DNA from: Sarcocystis neurona
Taxonomy: Eukaryota; Apicomplexa; Conoidasida; Eucoccidiorida; Sarcocystidae
NCBI GenBank assembly: GCA_000727475.1
Contig: KL647298.1
Coordinates: 1 to 64,000, forward strand
Length of the DNA stretch: 64,000 nt
Reading direction: 5' to 3'
The translations under genes were made by a program, and so were the position numbers. This document shows positions 46,452 to 57,809 of this stretch, piece by piece (the stretch's first letter is position 1; each line of letters opens with the position of its first letter). Below the pieces are notes generated by a model. It worked only from the letters and a program-made list of their open reading frames with translations. It was not told the DNA's origin and made no database searches.

Positions 46452-48900
46452 CGCTGCTACAGCAAAAGTAATATCGACAGTATGTCGACTACCCCACAAA
46501 GAGAAAAAGTATGCTGCAGCTGCGTTACTGAGCAGTCCGAGTTCACCAACTCATACACAGAGACGGGAGAGACACAGCCGCAGGCAAGGTGCCGCCCATG
46601 TGTAAAGCACTTTCCTCGAAACGGGAAATGTTGCAGCTTTGCCAGAAAGTGAAGCACGCATCAAGCAAAGACTACAAGCGTGCTCTCTTCCCCACATATA
46701 TGTAGAGACAGAGACAGAGAGAAAAAGACACATATATATATATGTACACAGGCATACGTCCACGCGCATGGGACGGGAAAAGTGGCTCAACATCCATTGA
46801 TAGAGAGGAACGCAAGCAAGCAGGTGTCACTTCTGGTGTCTGTACAGCAGGGGGGGGCGCACGGGAAGCAGAGAGCGATAGAGAAAAAAAGGCTCTTTTG
46901 TGCTGAGATATGCAGACGTGTCTATGTGTGAACATCTATGCAACGTCCTACGTTTTTCTCCCTTTCTATAGACATCTACATATAAAGACGTCCGTGTTTT
47001 TCTCCCGACTTACAGAACGAAGCCGAGAGACAAAGACAGACAGAAAGAGAGGAAAAGAAGAGAAAAACCGTAGAGACATTCGGCAGCGTTACTAGCCGTG
47101 CACATGTATGTGTGTGGACCTGTGCAGGAGGCATGAGTCTCCTCCCTCTCTGTCTTTTTTCCTCATCTTTCTGGGCAGCGGTGATGCAGATACTCGGGTG
47201 TACGTACACCGGAAGCCAGACGCCCCGCGGCTATGTGCGGAGCGGTGCACGTCGAAGACGCAGGTGCACAGAGGAATGCGGAGAAAAAGGAGGTGAAGAA
47301 GAGAAGAAGTTCTCCTCAGAGCCGGCGAATAGTGACAGGGAGTCACTAGACGCTGCAGAGATTTCCGGCGTGAATTTCTCCTCTTGTGGTCGCGTCGTGG
47401 CAGCGCAGCGAGCCAGGGGTGCCGGTGTACGTACACCAGACTGGGCAACAAAGTGACGTGCGTATATACGACTGCGACATTCCACACATACAGTCACACA
47501 CAAAAAAAGAGACAAGCGGCGGGGGGTGGTGTCTTTGTATTCGAGGAAAGGACGGATTTTCTGTGTCCCAGAGAAAGAGAGAAGCGCTGTGTATCTCTCT
47601 GTCTTTGGGAGGAAGTTGCGTCGTCTACGGCTTGCCGACCTACACATTTCCGTGCTGTGCGCATGTTACAAATGAGGGATTTTGGCCGGAAAGCGTAGGA
47701 AGAGCGATACATTCGAAGCGCAACACACTGACGCGTGCACGAGTAAGTCCTTGGCTCTTTCCTACGGGCTGAACGATGCTGCTGCCACTGCTGCAGCGCA
47801 TGAGATCTGCTGCAGCGCTGCTGCGGCAGCTCGGCCGCTGCTGCTGCGGAAGAAGAGAAGAAGAATTCGCAGCACTTCCACGGAGAGGGGAGGAAGAGGG
47901 GAGGGGAGTGCAGCAACTGGCGCCCGCCCTCCTCTGGCTCGTTTGAGTGTACGTACACCTCAGTTCTTTCGTCGGAGTGAATATACGGTGAGAGACAGAG
48001 AGAGACCAGTGACCAGAGGACTTTAGGAAAACTAATGTCGGGAGTCCAGCTTCACGGCGATAAATTTCTCTCAAAAGAGGCTCTTTTACGAAAGCGTGGG
48101 AGATCTACAAGACACGCAAGAAATGCCGATAGAAGGTTCTCCTAGAACGGCGGGAAATGTTGGTCCACGCGACGCCGCTTGCCATTGAAAAGCGCGCATA
48201 CACACGTATATACAAACATACAGATACATACACAAATGAATATATGTACACGTGTAGACACTGGATACACAGAGGAAAATAAGCAGACGCCTGCGGATGA
48301 GAACCAGAGGGGGCGACACACGAAGGAAAAGTGCGGAGCACACATACACACGCACACCCAGCGCTATGTGGCAGTGATGTAAACTGGGAAGATTTGCCGG
48401 AGAAATACATTTCTAGGGCGTGAGAACGCCCAGCAGGTGGCTGCCCGGTGATACTCGTGTGAGGCAGACAGAGAGAGGGACTTATGGACGGAGAGAGGGG
48501 AGAGAAACAGAGAAACAAACGAAAATACACAGAAATACGGAGAGCGCGGCAGATAAGAGAAGAAAGCGGGCACTTGGGGCCGAGAAAGGGCAGAACAAGA
48601 AACCACGTGAGAAACTTCTCGTGAGGAGGAGCTCCTTTTCTCGAGGAAGGACGTTTTGAACGGGTTCCACCGTACACACATGTGTGCGCGTTGCGTCTGG
48701 GCGCAAAGGGACCGGGAAGTGCACGTCTGCGCCTCCGTGTGTGGAGGAAAGGAAGACGGAAAGACGAGAAGAAACAGGAGAAGAACTGGAGAAAGTGGAC
48801 GAAGGAAGGGAAGAAAAAGAAGATGCGAAGGGAAGGGAAGGCAGAAGGACAAGCGGAGGCAGCAGGACGTCGAAAAGAGAGAGAGAGAAGTTCGTTTGCT
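46452..48900. other. Upstream region of the pseudophosphatase gene; no gene assigned
   Basis: It starts with the presumed 5' flank of the minus-strand gene at 46451. Then come TA/GA-rich stretches (46,690-47,080), unique DNA with repeated palindromes (47,190-47,960), a short ACAT patch (48,190-48,260) and purine-rich DNA (48,450-48,900). Open frames exist on both strands without recognisable motifs. Confidence 0.45.
47197..47960 (+). promoter_or_regulatory. Repeated GTGTACGTACAC palindromes
   Basis: The 14-base palindrome GGTGTACGTACACC occurs at 47,197-47,210 and 47,424-47,437. A 12-base version (GTGTACGTACAC) lies at about 47,947-47,958. All lie 0.75-1.5 kb upstream of the pseudophosphatase start. 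Plasmodium AP2-G recognises a GTAC-core motif (known family fact); a regulatory role here is only inference. Confidence 0.3.
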
Positions 48901-51380
48901 GCTGCTGGCGCCGCCCGGAGGTCGCCAACGAAGTATCCTGCCGCTGCCGTTCTTCGCTGTGCGACCGTGTTCGAGAGTAGCTGCTTCTCTCCTGCTGTTT
49001 CTTCTGGCCTTCCTTGTCTACGGCTGTCTGCTGCCGCGTCTTCTCGTCCTTGCGTCGCGCTGTTCTCTGCGCAGCACCTGTTTTTCTTCTTTGCTGATGG
49101 ATGCTGCTGCTGCTGGTTGGTCGTCTTGCGTTGCTTCTCGTGAGGTGCTGCTGCTGCTACTCCTTTCCTCCTACTGCAGCTGCGGCTCTGTTTTTCTTCT
49201 GCTGCGCCTCTCCTGGACTCAACTGCAGCGAATCCCGGCGTTCGTTGCTGCTTCTCCTCAGCTGCCGGCTCGCCTTCCTCTTGTGTTGCGATCCTCCTGC
49301 TTCTTTCATTGCTGCCGTGTCCTGTCGAGCGGCCGCCGCTTCTGCTGCTGCTCAGCGACGACGCGCAACTGCCCCAACGCCAGCAGTCTCCGCAGCGATC
49401 TGCGTCGGATGTGTGGAGAAAAAGGACGAGGCGGAAGAAGACCGAGAGAAACGAAAGGCTGCATTGCTGCTCTGCCGCTGCTCAGGTAAGAGATTCCTGC
49501 GAGGCGACAGTCGTGCTGCGCTCGCGCCTGCTGCTCCTGCTGCTGCCTCGTGTCTTGCCACACATAGGAGATATGGAGGGAGGGGGGGGGACGTGGCTGG
49601 GTGCTGCTGCTGCTGGTGGTGCTGGCACTACTCCTGCTGGCACCGCTGCTGCTGCACGCGGGGTAGCCGTACGAGCAGAGGCTCTCTCAGTCGCAACAGC
49701 AGCAGCAGCAGCGAGACCCGGAAGAGAGGAAGGCCGCTGCGGCAGGACGGCAGGTGGTACCCATTTTCTGCGTATACGCAGAGTTAAGAAGAGGAGAAAA
49801 CTAACAGCGCTGGGGCGGCTGCAGCAGCTGCTTCTTTCCTTCTTTTCCTTCTGCCTGGCTCTCCTGCCGCCGCTCTTGTCCTCCACGGCCGCGCGCGCGC
49901 AGCAGCAGCAGACACCGAAGACACCCGCCAAGAGTGAAGAAGCCGCGCGGGCGGCAGACAACCGTCCACGAGCCGAAGAAAAACCCACCAACAACGGGGG
50001 AAGAGACGAACGCAGGAAAAATGCAAGTTTTCCAACCAGAAAAGGCAACGCACACACACCGCCGCACACTCCGTAGCCGTCGTCACTCTCCAGCTCTTCA
50101 CACCACCAGCCCTCTCTCCTAAAAAAAATCCCGCTAGAGAGAAATGTGTGTCGTATAGGAGGGTAGTCCTGCTGCTGCGGCGCAGCTGTGCTGCTGCTGC
50201 TCTTCACTCTTCCTCCTCGCTTCGTCTTGAGCCGCCGCACGCTGCTGCTGCTGCTCTTGCTGCTGCTCCGGCTGGTCTTGCCCCTCCTCTCTTACGACTG
50301 CTCCTCCTGCTGCTGCCACTGCTGCTCCTCTCCTCCACAATATAATCCGCGCCTGCTGCTGCTGCTGCTGCGCGCTGCCCTGGTGCTGCGCGACTGCCAC
50401 ACTGCCACTGCGCTACACACGCGCGACTCTTGGGGCAGCTGTCGTGCTCCAGCTGCGGCACTGATGCAGCTGCGACTGCTGCTCTGCTGGTGCTGCGGTC
50501 TACGCTGAGGCAGTGAGTGGCCCACACATTGCTGTGCTGGACAGTGTCAGGCTTCCTGTAGCTTTTTTTCTTGTGCATGTGTGTGTGTGTGTGTGCGCCG
50601 CTCTGTGGCGCTTCCGCTCCTTTCCTGCTCGGCTTCGATCGCCGCCGTCAGCTGTGTGTGCCGGTGAAACAACAACGTACGACAGCACAGGCTTGCGCTC
50701 GCGCTTCTGCTGCTGCCGTCTGTCTGCGCGAAAAACACTGCCTCTAGTATTCGCGGTTGTCTCTCAGGTCTGCCGCCCCTGCCTCGTCTGCCTTTGCTGC
50801 TTCTTGCACCAGCGGTATCCACCGCCGCTGCTCCTGCTGCCGCTGCCGCTGCTCCGGTCCTTCGTGGCTGACGCCGGTGCTGTTCCCACACAGAAGAAGA
50901 GGGGACAGCGTTGCCGCTGCCGAGAGAGAGAGGACAGTGCCGCTGCTGCTGCGGAGGACCATTCCTGCTTCCGCCAGTGGTGTTGCGCTGTCGATAGTGT
51001 TGCTGCTGCGTCTGCTGCTACTGCTCCGCCACTGCTGTCCGTGCCATTTCTACTGCTGCTGCTGCTGTTTTGACTGCAAGGCTTCCCCCAATCCGCTCGC
51101 GCTCTCTCCGCCTCCTGCGCCACCGGCACGCGCGCACGCCCACTGCGCGCTGCGCTGTTCTTGCGGTGATGATGTGCTGCGAGGGCGCTCCTCCTGGCGC
51201 ACTGCTCCTGCTGCCGTTGGCGTGTCTGCTGTTGTGCGCCTACACACCATCGCAGACGCTCTCTACACTCACGGCAGCAGGGAGTGTGCCGCAGCTGCTG
51301 GGGCAAGCCCTTTCCAGCAGCAGCAGCACCTGCACCATCCACAAAGGCGACGGCGTGTGGGCACGGCAGCGGCAGCCGCA
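48900..51380 (-). CDS. CAG-rich probable coding region(s), structure unresolved
   Basis: Several minus frames look coding between CAG runs. 50744-50962 reads GNSTGVSHEGPEQRQRQ, then PLVQEAAKADEAGAADLRDN, and a stop. 50764-51342 is 190 Ala/Ser/Gln-rich codons. 50204-50578 contains SVPQLEHDSCPKSRACVAQW. 49482-49830 contains LRIRRKWVPPAVLPQRPSSL. I could not chain them by splice phase. The plus strand is open too, including a signal-peptide-like frame at 51176-51379 (MCCEGAPPGALLLLPLACLL, donor CCGCAG|GTGACT). The strand is therefore only favoured, not proved. Confidence 0.35.
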
Positions 51381-51389
51381 GGTGACTTC

Positions 51390-51910
51390 TTCAGACGCAT
51401 ACATACACACACATACACAGACTCATAAATACATGTATAGATACTACATACACCTGAATGTGTACATACATACATATGTACGTACATGTATTACATATAC
51501 ACATACACACATACGCATTTACATATACGCATACGTACATACACACAGACGGACACGCATGCACATACGAAAGTATCTATACATAGATACATATGTAGAC
51601 ATATACGTGCACGCATACATAGATCTACTTCCACACATACACATATTCGAACATACATACGTACATAAACCTACAGAGAATACATACATACACACATTCG
51701 TACATACACACATACATACACCTAGATACGCATACACACATTCACACGCGCACGCATTCGTGCGTATACATATATATATATATATATATATACGCATTCG
51801 TGCGTACACACATAGACATATATATATAAATATATGTATATACATATATGTGTATATGTATGTATATACGTATGTATACGCATACATACGTATATACATA
51901 CGTACATGCA
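51390..51910 (+). repeat. ACAT-type microsatellite
   Basis: acatacacacatacgcat-like degenerate tetranucleotide sequence and a TA run at 51,770-51,790. No coding potential beyond repeat frames. Confidence 0.85.
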
Positions 51911-52469
51911 CACACACAAGCGCAGCAGGCGACGCGTTCTAAGATGAAGGAAAGAAGCAGCGCCTTCTACATGCTGCTACTGCCGCACCTGTTGGTGTTG
52001 TGAGGCTGCTGCTGCGGCTGTCACGACCTATCTCGCACTCTAGAATGCAACAATGTGTATATGTCAAAAACAGAGCTTCGTCTACTTCCGTGAGGCTCTG
52101 TGTACACGTACTTCCGAAGAAAGAATCGGATAAAGGAGATTAGGTGCATGCGAGAAACACACATGTACACACGTGTGTCTGCGTATTGCATGCCGGTCCA
52201 CTAGTGCGTACATTCGTCAGGGATACATATACCCACTCACCACATGCAAACACGTACACAGGCAGTTGAGAAACGCTACAGACATGTATGTATATATGTA
52301 TATATGAGTAAGCATCTGGTTTGTGGAAGAGGGTCTTCAGCAGCGACGGACACTCGTAATGGTGTGGTGTCTCAGGTCATGCGGCAACAGAAACGAAGCA
52401 GTTCGGGTAGAATCTGCGAGAGACTAATGGAGTTTGTATATCTGTCTTTGCCCTCCGCGTAGGAAGACG

Positions 52470-53670
52470 ATGTTCCATATTTGCGTGCAAGGCGGTGGCA
52501 CATGTTTAGGTGGAGATGGTGTGAAACACCGGACTACTCTTCTCGCGCACTGAATTATACAAGGGTCCCTTCGTTACCCCGTCTCCCTGCTCTATCCTGC
52601 TGCTGCGTCTGCAGTTCAGGTGTTACCGTTGCCGCCGTTAGTCCTGCGGCTCTCCCTTCTCTGTGCTGCCTCTGCGTCTGCTTACGGGGCGCCGCTGCTG
52701 CTGTTATTCCTGCAAACTTCTTTCTATGTGCTGGTGCAGCCTCTGCTTTGAGGTTCCCGTTGCTCCTCGTAGGGGTACTACTGCAGCTGCCCCTGTTCCG
52801 TGCTGCTGCTGGCCCTCCTCTTTCACTTGGAGTTCCCCCTGCTGCTTAGTTTACTGTTGCTGTGGCCAGTGTATGTGCCGATGCTGGTGCTTCAATAGGT
52901 TGGACCTGTGACAGCGTTGCTGCTGCAGCGTACACTCTCTCTTGCTCCTGGGCGGACCCACGTGCTGCCTGCACCCTGCCACTGCTTCTGCTGCATCAGA
53001 TTTGTAGCTATCCCTACTGCTGTTTTTTCAGTGGGCAGCAGTCCTGGTGCTGCAGTGGCTTCAGCTGCTACTCGCGTGCAAACTCCGTACTCCCTTTTCT
53101 GCTGCTGCTTTTGCTGCCGCCCCTGCCTTTAAGTTTGCTGCGTCTGCTGCTTTTTTTTGTCGCTGAGGAAGCCCGCGCTCCTTCTGCTGCGGGTGCTGCC
53201 ACTGCTGCTTCTTCGCTGACCAACACACGCTTGCGTCGATGCTGGTGGATCTTTTCTTGTACTAGCCGCTGCCATAATAACCAAAAAAATTTCTATTTAG
53301 TGGTTTCCCAGTATCACCGGTGTCGCTGCCTCCTCTTGTGCTGCTTCTCCTGTAAGTGCTGGTGCAGTTGTTGATGATTGGTTGCCTGAGTAGTCGTTGT
53401 TGTTCTTGCGGCTGGACTCGCCCCTGCTCTTCATGCTGTTGACGTGGTTTATTCGGGTGTACTGCTGTTGGGGAAAAGAAAACAAACTCTTCCTGTCCCT
53501 CCTGCCGATGAGCCCGCAGACCAGAGGGCAACTGCGCATCTATTATGGCAGTTGCCCCTCCTCTGGGCAGATAAACTGGACGCACTATTTACGTTGCTGC
53601 TGCGATACTGTTGCTGCTGTGAATGGAGCTGCTGCTGCATTTTCTGCTGCTTTCGCTTTTGCTTCTGAAG
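52470..53670. other. CTG-rich (plus) / CAG-rich (minus) tract, possible coding remnants
   Basis: Interrupted CTG runs on the plus strand. The minus strand has short open pieces (LLPTEKTAVGIATNLMQQKQ near 52.95-53.1 kb, and SRGESSRKNNNDYSGNQSST near 53.3-53.45 kb). Frames are short and I found no conserved motif. It may be exons of an unrecognised minus-strand gene or intronic repeat. Confidence 0.35.
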
Positions 53671-53679
53671 CTCGCATAT

Positions 53680-55290
53680 ATAAACTCCTTACTGTCCTCT
53701 CTTCTCCTTCGACGTATATCACTTTCCTCTTCTCTCTCGACGTACATACGCATCTGCGCAACTTGTTCCTTCACGCATGTATGTGAGGCTATATATATAC
53801 ATACAGATGTATGCATTTACATCTGCATGAATTCCTATTCACAGTGCTTGTAAGTAAACGCTCCCTGGTTACTTTATGGCGGAAGTGCAGGCGAATTCTA
53901 CCATGTCTGGCATACGTGGTCCACATGTGATACACTGAGAAGACTGTCCACGCTATCCTTTTACATGCTTTGAGAGGACTTTTCACATTTTCCCTAGACG
54001 AGTTCCCTGCAGCTACCTACGGTGGCAAGTCGCGCACGAATCAACACGACTTTGGACTCGAGAGCACGCCAACGAATATCTCGACACTCCTACGTGTCGG
54101 CGTCTTTGTTCTTTCACGTGGAGGGTTCCCCTTGTCTGCAAAAAGATCTACAGAGAGGTAGCAAGAAGTTGTTCTGAAAAGAACTTCGGATACACGTCCC
54201 AGTTAGAATGGAATTAATTGCTGTACACCTGTAAACACACACGTACACGGGCGCGGACACAGAGACACGTAGCTTTACCCTGATACGCAAACGTACACAC
54301 GTGCAACCCTGACGCAAAGTTTCCTTGTTTTTTAAACGGTCGCCAAAGTATGGACGTTTCCTCCACTTCCCTGCGTGAACACTTGGAATTCCACATCGCC
54401 ATGTCTATACGCGTCCTCACCCTGCGTCACCCACAGAAATCCTCAAAGAGGGAGGGGGAGAGGCGGAGACAACTCGAGCGTTCTCTGTACGCAAAAATCC
54501 ATTATCTTTTGCGTGTCTATTGGCACGAAAGTGGAGAAAAGTCACCAAGCTACACCGGTGCGGCGCTTCCGTCTTTCTCGTGATGCTGTTCCGTATGTAA
54601 GGGGTCATTATTGGAAAGAGTCACGCAAGTCCTTGGGACGACTCGCACCTTTCCATACCTCTCTGTCCAGTTTCTTCTCTTCCCAGTAGGTGGACGTTTT
54701 ACAAGAGATGGAGAGAGACGAAAACACTGCATGCGCACATCATTGCGTCTCGCCAGACGTATCTGTCTGTGTAATAGAATACCAATATACTTTATATTCT
54801 CTCTTCATCTCTGTATTCTCCATACGCGGGTAGCGCGTGTATGCGCGTCGCACCTCAGCATACATACGTGTACTATCCCGTATATCTTTATACGTAAAGG
54901 AGCGAACGTACCTTACGTATTCAAGATGTATGTATCCATCCATACGTGAAACGTGGTCCCCCCGTAGATAGATATACACGGGGAAGAGCAGAGGTCACGG
55001 TGCGGGTTTGCGTAGTCGCATTTTTCTTCGTAGATGTCTCCAGAGTTGCTTGCACACCAGCAAATAATTGTCTATACAAACCTGTTGAGGTACCTATGTA
55101 AATATATATATATATATATATGTGGATAGATAGATATGTAGGTAGCTATGTATGTGCGTGTGTGTGTGTGTCTCCGTGTGTGTGGGTGTGTGTGAACGGA
55201 GGGGTGCCTTTTTAGAGCGTCTTGTGACTCGTGTGGCGCGTCTGCCTTTCTGTCGAGTATTTTGTCCACCTTATCTTTCTCCGTAGTCTT
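53680..55290. other. Mostly unique DNA without an assignable gene
   Basis: Little CAG repeat and few microsatellites apart from a TA run at about 55,100-55,130. Short frames on both strands look non-random (plus 54350-54583, MDVSSTSLREHLEFHIAMSI...; minus 54550-54738, LVKRPPTGKRRNWTERYG). Neither has a domain or consistent splice sites, so no gene is called. Confidence 0.4.
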
Positions 55291-55299
55291 GGTCGAATT

Positions 55300-55608
55300 T
55301 CAAGGAGCCGCGTTTTCTTCTGCATGCGACAAGTCTGCAGCTGGTTCGTCTGCGTCGGGTGTCTTGACTGATTTGAGTGTCAGTTTTCCTACGTTTTGTT
55401 GATTTTCTTGTCTGGTGGACGCTTTGACTCCATCATTCTGCGGATTGCCTTTTCCGTATTCTGGTCTCGTTGTTTCGGTGTTCGTCTTTCGTTCCTCTCG
55501 CTTCATCAGTGGATCGTCCCGCGTCCCTTTCTTATCTTTCTTTTCGTCGTTTTCAGCGCACTGCGGCCCCGATTGTCTTTTTGCGGCTCGATGAAAGTGA
55601 CAAGCCAC
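55300..55608 (-). CDS. Charged hydrophilic open frame (Lys/Glu/Asp/Asn-rich)
   Basis: About 100 codons, strongly charged (ENDEKKDKKGTRDD, KREERKTNTETTRPEYG), free of CAG runs and ending in a stop. It opens only at GTG, and no clean acceptor was found. Purine-biased DNA inflates such ORFs, so coding status is uncertain. It could be a downstream exon of the 56-57.4 kb gene. Confidence 0.3.
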   Translation of the reverse strand: MACHFHRAAKRQSGPQCAENDEKKDKKGTRDDPLMKREERKTNTETTRPEYGKGNPQNDGVKASTRQENQQNVGKLTLKSVKTPDADEPAADLSHAEENAAP

Positions 55609-56027
55609 TCTATCACTTTCTTTTCCTTTTTCCCTTTTCTACCGGACTATATTCCCTTGCGTCCCACCTTGCGCGCCCGTCAATTCCCTGTCTCTCGTTT
55701 TCCGCTCTCTCTTCCGCGGGATCGTTTCCTTCCGTCGTTATTTCCCCTTTCTAACGTTTTCAGCCGTATGTCGGCCTCACACTCAAAACTTTTTCACCTT
55801 CCGGCGTCCCCATTCAACTTCTTCGCTTGTCGTTTCGCTCGCTTCTTTTCCGCCTGAACTACGCACAAGGAAATGCAGCAATTTGCCACGTTGTTCACGT
55901 CTCGTGGTGCCTCTCTCCGCTCTTCTTTCGTCCCTCCTCTCTATCCTTCCTCTCCCTGCTTCAATGTTTCGTTCATATATACACATATGTATACATGTGC
56001 TTACTTTCTGAAGTAAACGCAGTTCAC

Positions 56028-57420
56028 CTATTCTCAAGAACTGCACTTGTGGTCACTCTCAAAACCGCTTCTCTACGCAGCTGTTTCTTCCACAGGCAGA
56101 AACGCGTGCTTGTCGCTGGTGATCTGCATGAATAAATACGGGGATATGCGTGCACCACTAGCATATTTAAACATTCGCACATATATAAACATATCCGCGT
56201 AAGTGAATATTTTGTACCTACCGTAGAATACGTGGATTTTGTGTGAAGTAGCACCTTCTCCACAGCGTCAGCTGACCCGCGCGGTGGTGAGGCAGCAGGT
56301 GGCTTATTTCTGCTGCTTCTGTAAACTGCTGCTGCTTTCACCTCTTGCAACGTGAAACCAACGGTGACACATTCGCATGTGTACAGGCCTGGACATACCT
56401 GTATATATCTTATACAAATATTTTGTACACACATAAATCTATCTAGATACGTTGAACACACACGCATATATACGTCTCCATATTTACATATATACGTACA
56501 ATTGAATACAAATGTATGCGTATACGCATATATACGTACAGATATATACGTACCTACACATTAACAGATACGTATAAACGTAAATATATATATATATATA
56601 TATACGTATGTGCAGAACCTAATGCGGAGACGATGTGAACACATGTGTATGTCTTTGCAAGACGATCGCAAGTATACGTGTATGTACCTTGTATATCGAC
56701 AGGGTATGTGGGAGGCAGCGCCAGAGTTCTGCTGCTGATTCGTCAGAGAGCGAGGAGGCAAAGCAGGAGAGCAGAGAGCTGCTGCAGCAGACCACAGCAG
56801 CACAGCAGCTGCAGGAGTGGGGCAGCCACTCCAGCAGCAGCAGCAGCAGCAACAGAATATGACACAGCGTCTGCACCGAGGAGCAGCAGAGCGGCTGGTC
56901 TAGCGCGTACAGCCAGACGCGGAAGCAGCCACCGGGAGGAGCATTACGTACCAGCAGCAGCACGACAGCAGCAGCGGCAGCACGACAGCAGCAGCAGCAG
57001 CGGCAGCAACAGCGGCAGTGCAGCAGCAGTGGCGTTTACCGGAGCGGCCGGACGGCCGCACAGGTAGCAGTGCGAGGAAGGAGAGGGGAAGGTGGGGAAG
57101 CAACTGCAGCAGCAGACAGCAGGGGAGCAGCAGCAGAACGTGAAGCGGACCCACGAGCAGCAAAAGAAGGAACTGCGGACCTAGAACCGGGGAGAGCAGC
57201 AGCCGCAGCAACAGGAGTAGCAACGCACAGATGCAACAGCGGAGAGAGCTGCGCGACAACCTCCGCAGCAGTGCGGCGCGTCACCCCAGAAGCAGCAGAT
57301 GTTGCAGGAACAGGAGAAGGAGCAGACACAGCAGAACGAGCGCAGGCAGGGCCGAGGGGAGGAGCAGCAGCAGCAACATATAAGAGAGGAACGCGAGCGC
57401 AGCTGCAGCACTTTCTGTAG
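56028..57420 (-). CDS. Unidentified multi-exon gene, head-to-head with the AP-3 mu-like gene (partial model)
   Basis: Four candidate exons chain in phase: about 57420-57040 (donor CTCCG|GTAAAC), about 56798-56688 (donor TACAAG|GTACAT), 56341-56218 (donor GTAG|GTACAA) and 56115-56028 (donor AATAG|GTGAAC). Together they read TAAEVVAQLSPLLHLCVA, then SDESAAELWRCLPHTLSIYK, VKAAAVYRSSRNKPPAA, and FCLWKKQLRREAVLRV, with no homopolymer tracts in the last two. I do not recognise the family. The 5' end is unresolved: the antisense frame stays open across AP-3 mu-like exon 1. Further 3' exons probably exist below 56.0 kb. The intron between the first two exons is CTG-rich on the sense strand. Confidence 0.5.
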
Positions 57421-57479
57421 ACGAGTAGCAGCAGAGGAAGACGCAGCTGCCGTGTGGGTGGACGATTGAGAGAGAAAAG

Positions 57480-57809
57480 ATGGAGAGTCTTTTCATTCTG
57501 AATAGCAGCGGCACGTTTCTCGTCGAGAAACACTTCGGACTTCGACCGCTGCGTCGTGATGTCTGCGCGCCGCTGCTCCGCGCCCTCCGCAACAGCAGCA
57601 GCAGAGGCAGAGGTAGAGGCAGCAGTGGCAGTAGAGGAGGAGGAGGTCACTGGGGTGATGAGGGAGGAAGCAGCAGCAGCAGGGGGGGGAGGGGAGGGGA
57701 AATGCTGCTGCAGCAGCTGCCGCACGTTGTTGAAAACAGCAGGGATCACGCAGTACTATTTCTTTTGAGACATGCAGACCTCTTCTTCGTAGCAGCAGCG
57801 ACTGCAGAG
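57480..57809 (+). CDS. AP-3 mu-like exon 1 (longin domain, N-terminal half)
   Basis: 110 codons starting at ATG 57480, the first Met of the conserved N-terminus. Residues 1-37 are family-like, about 38-76 are a Gly/Ser/Arg insert, and 77-110 resume the longin strand pattern, ending ATAE. The donor is GCAGAG|GTACAG. Confidence 0.85.

Noticed and set aside
57036..57749. 237-codon minus-strand ORF covering AP-3 mu-like exon 1
   Set aside because: The part above about 57.45 kb is antisense to a well supported exon. Only the lower part is kept as a candidate exon.
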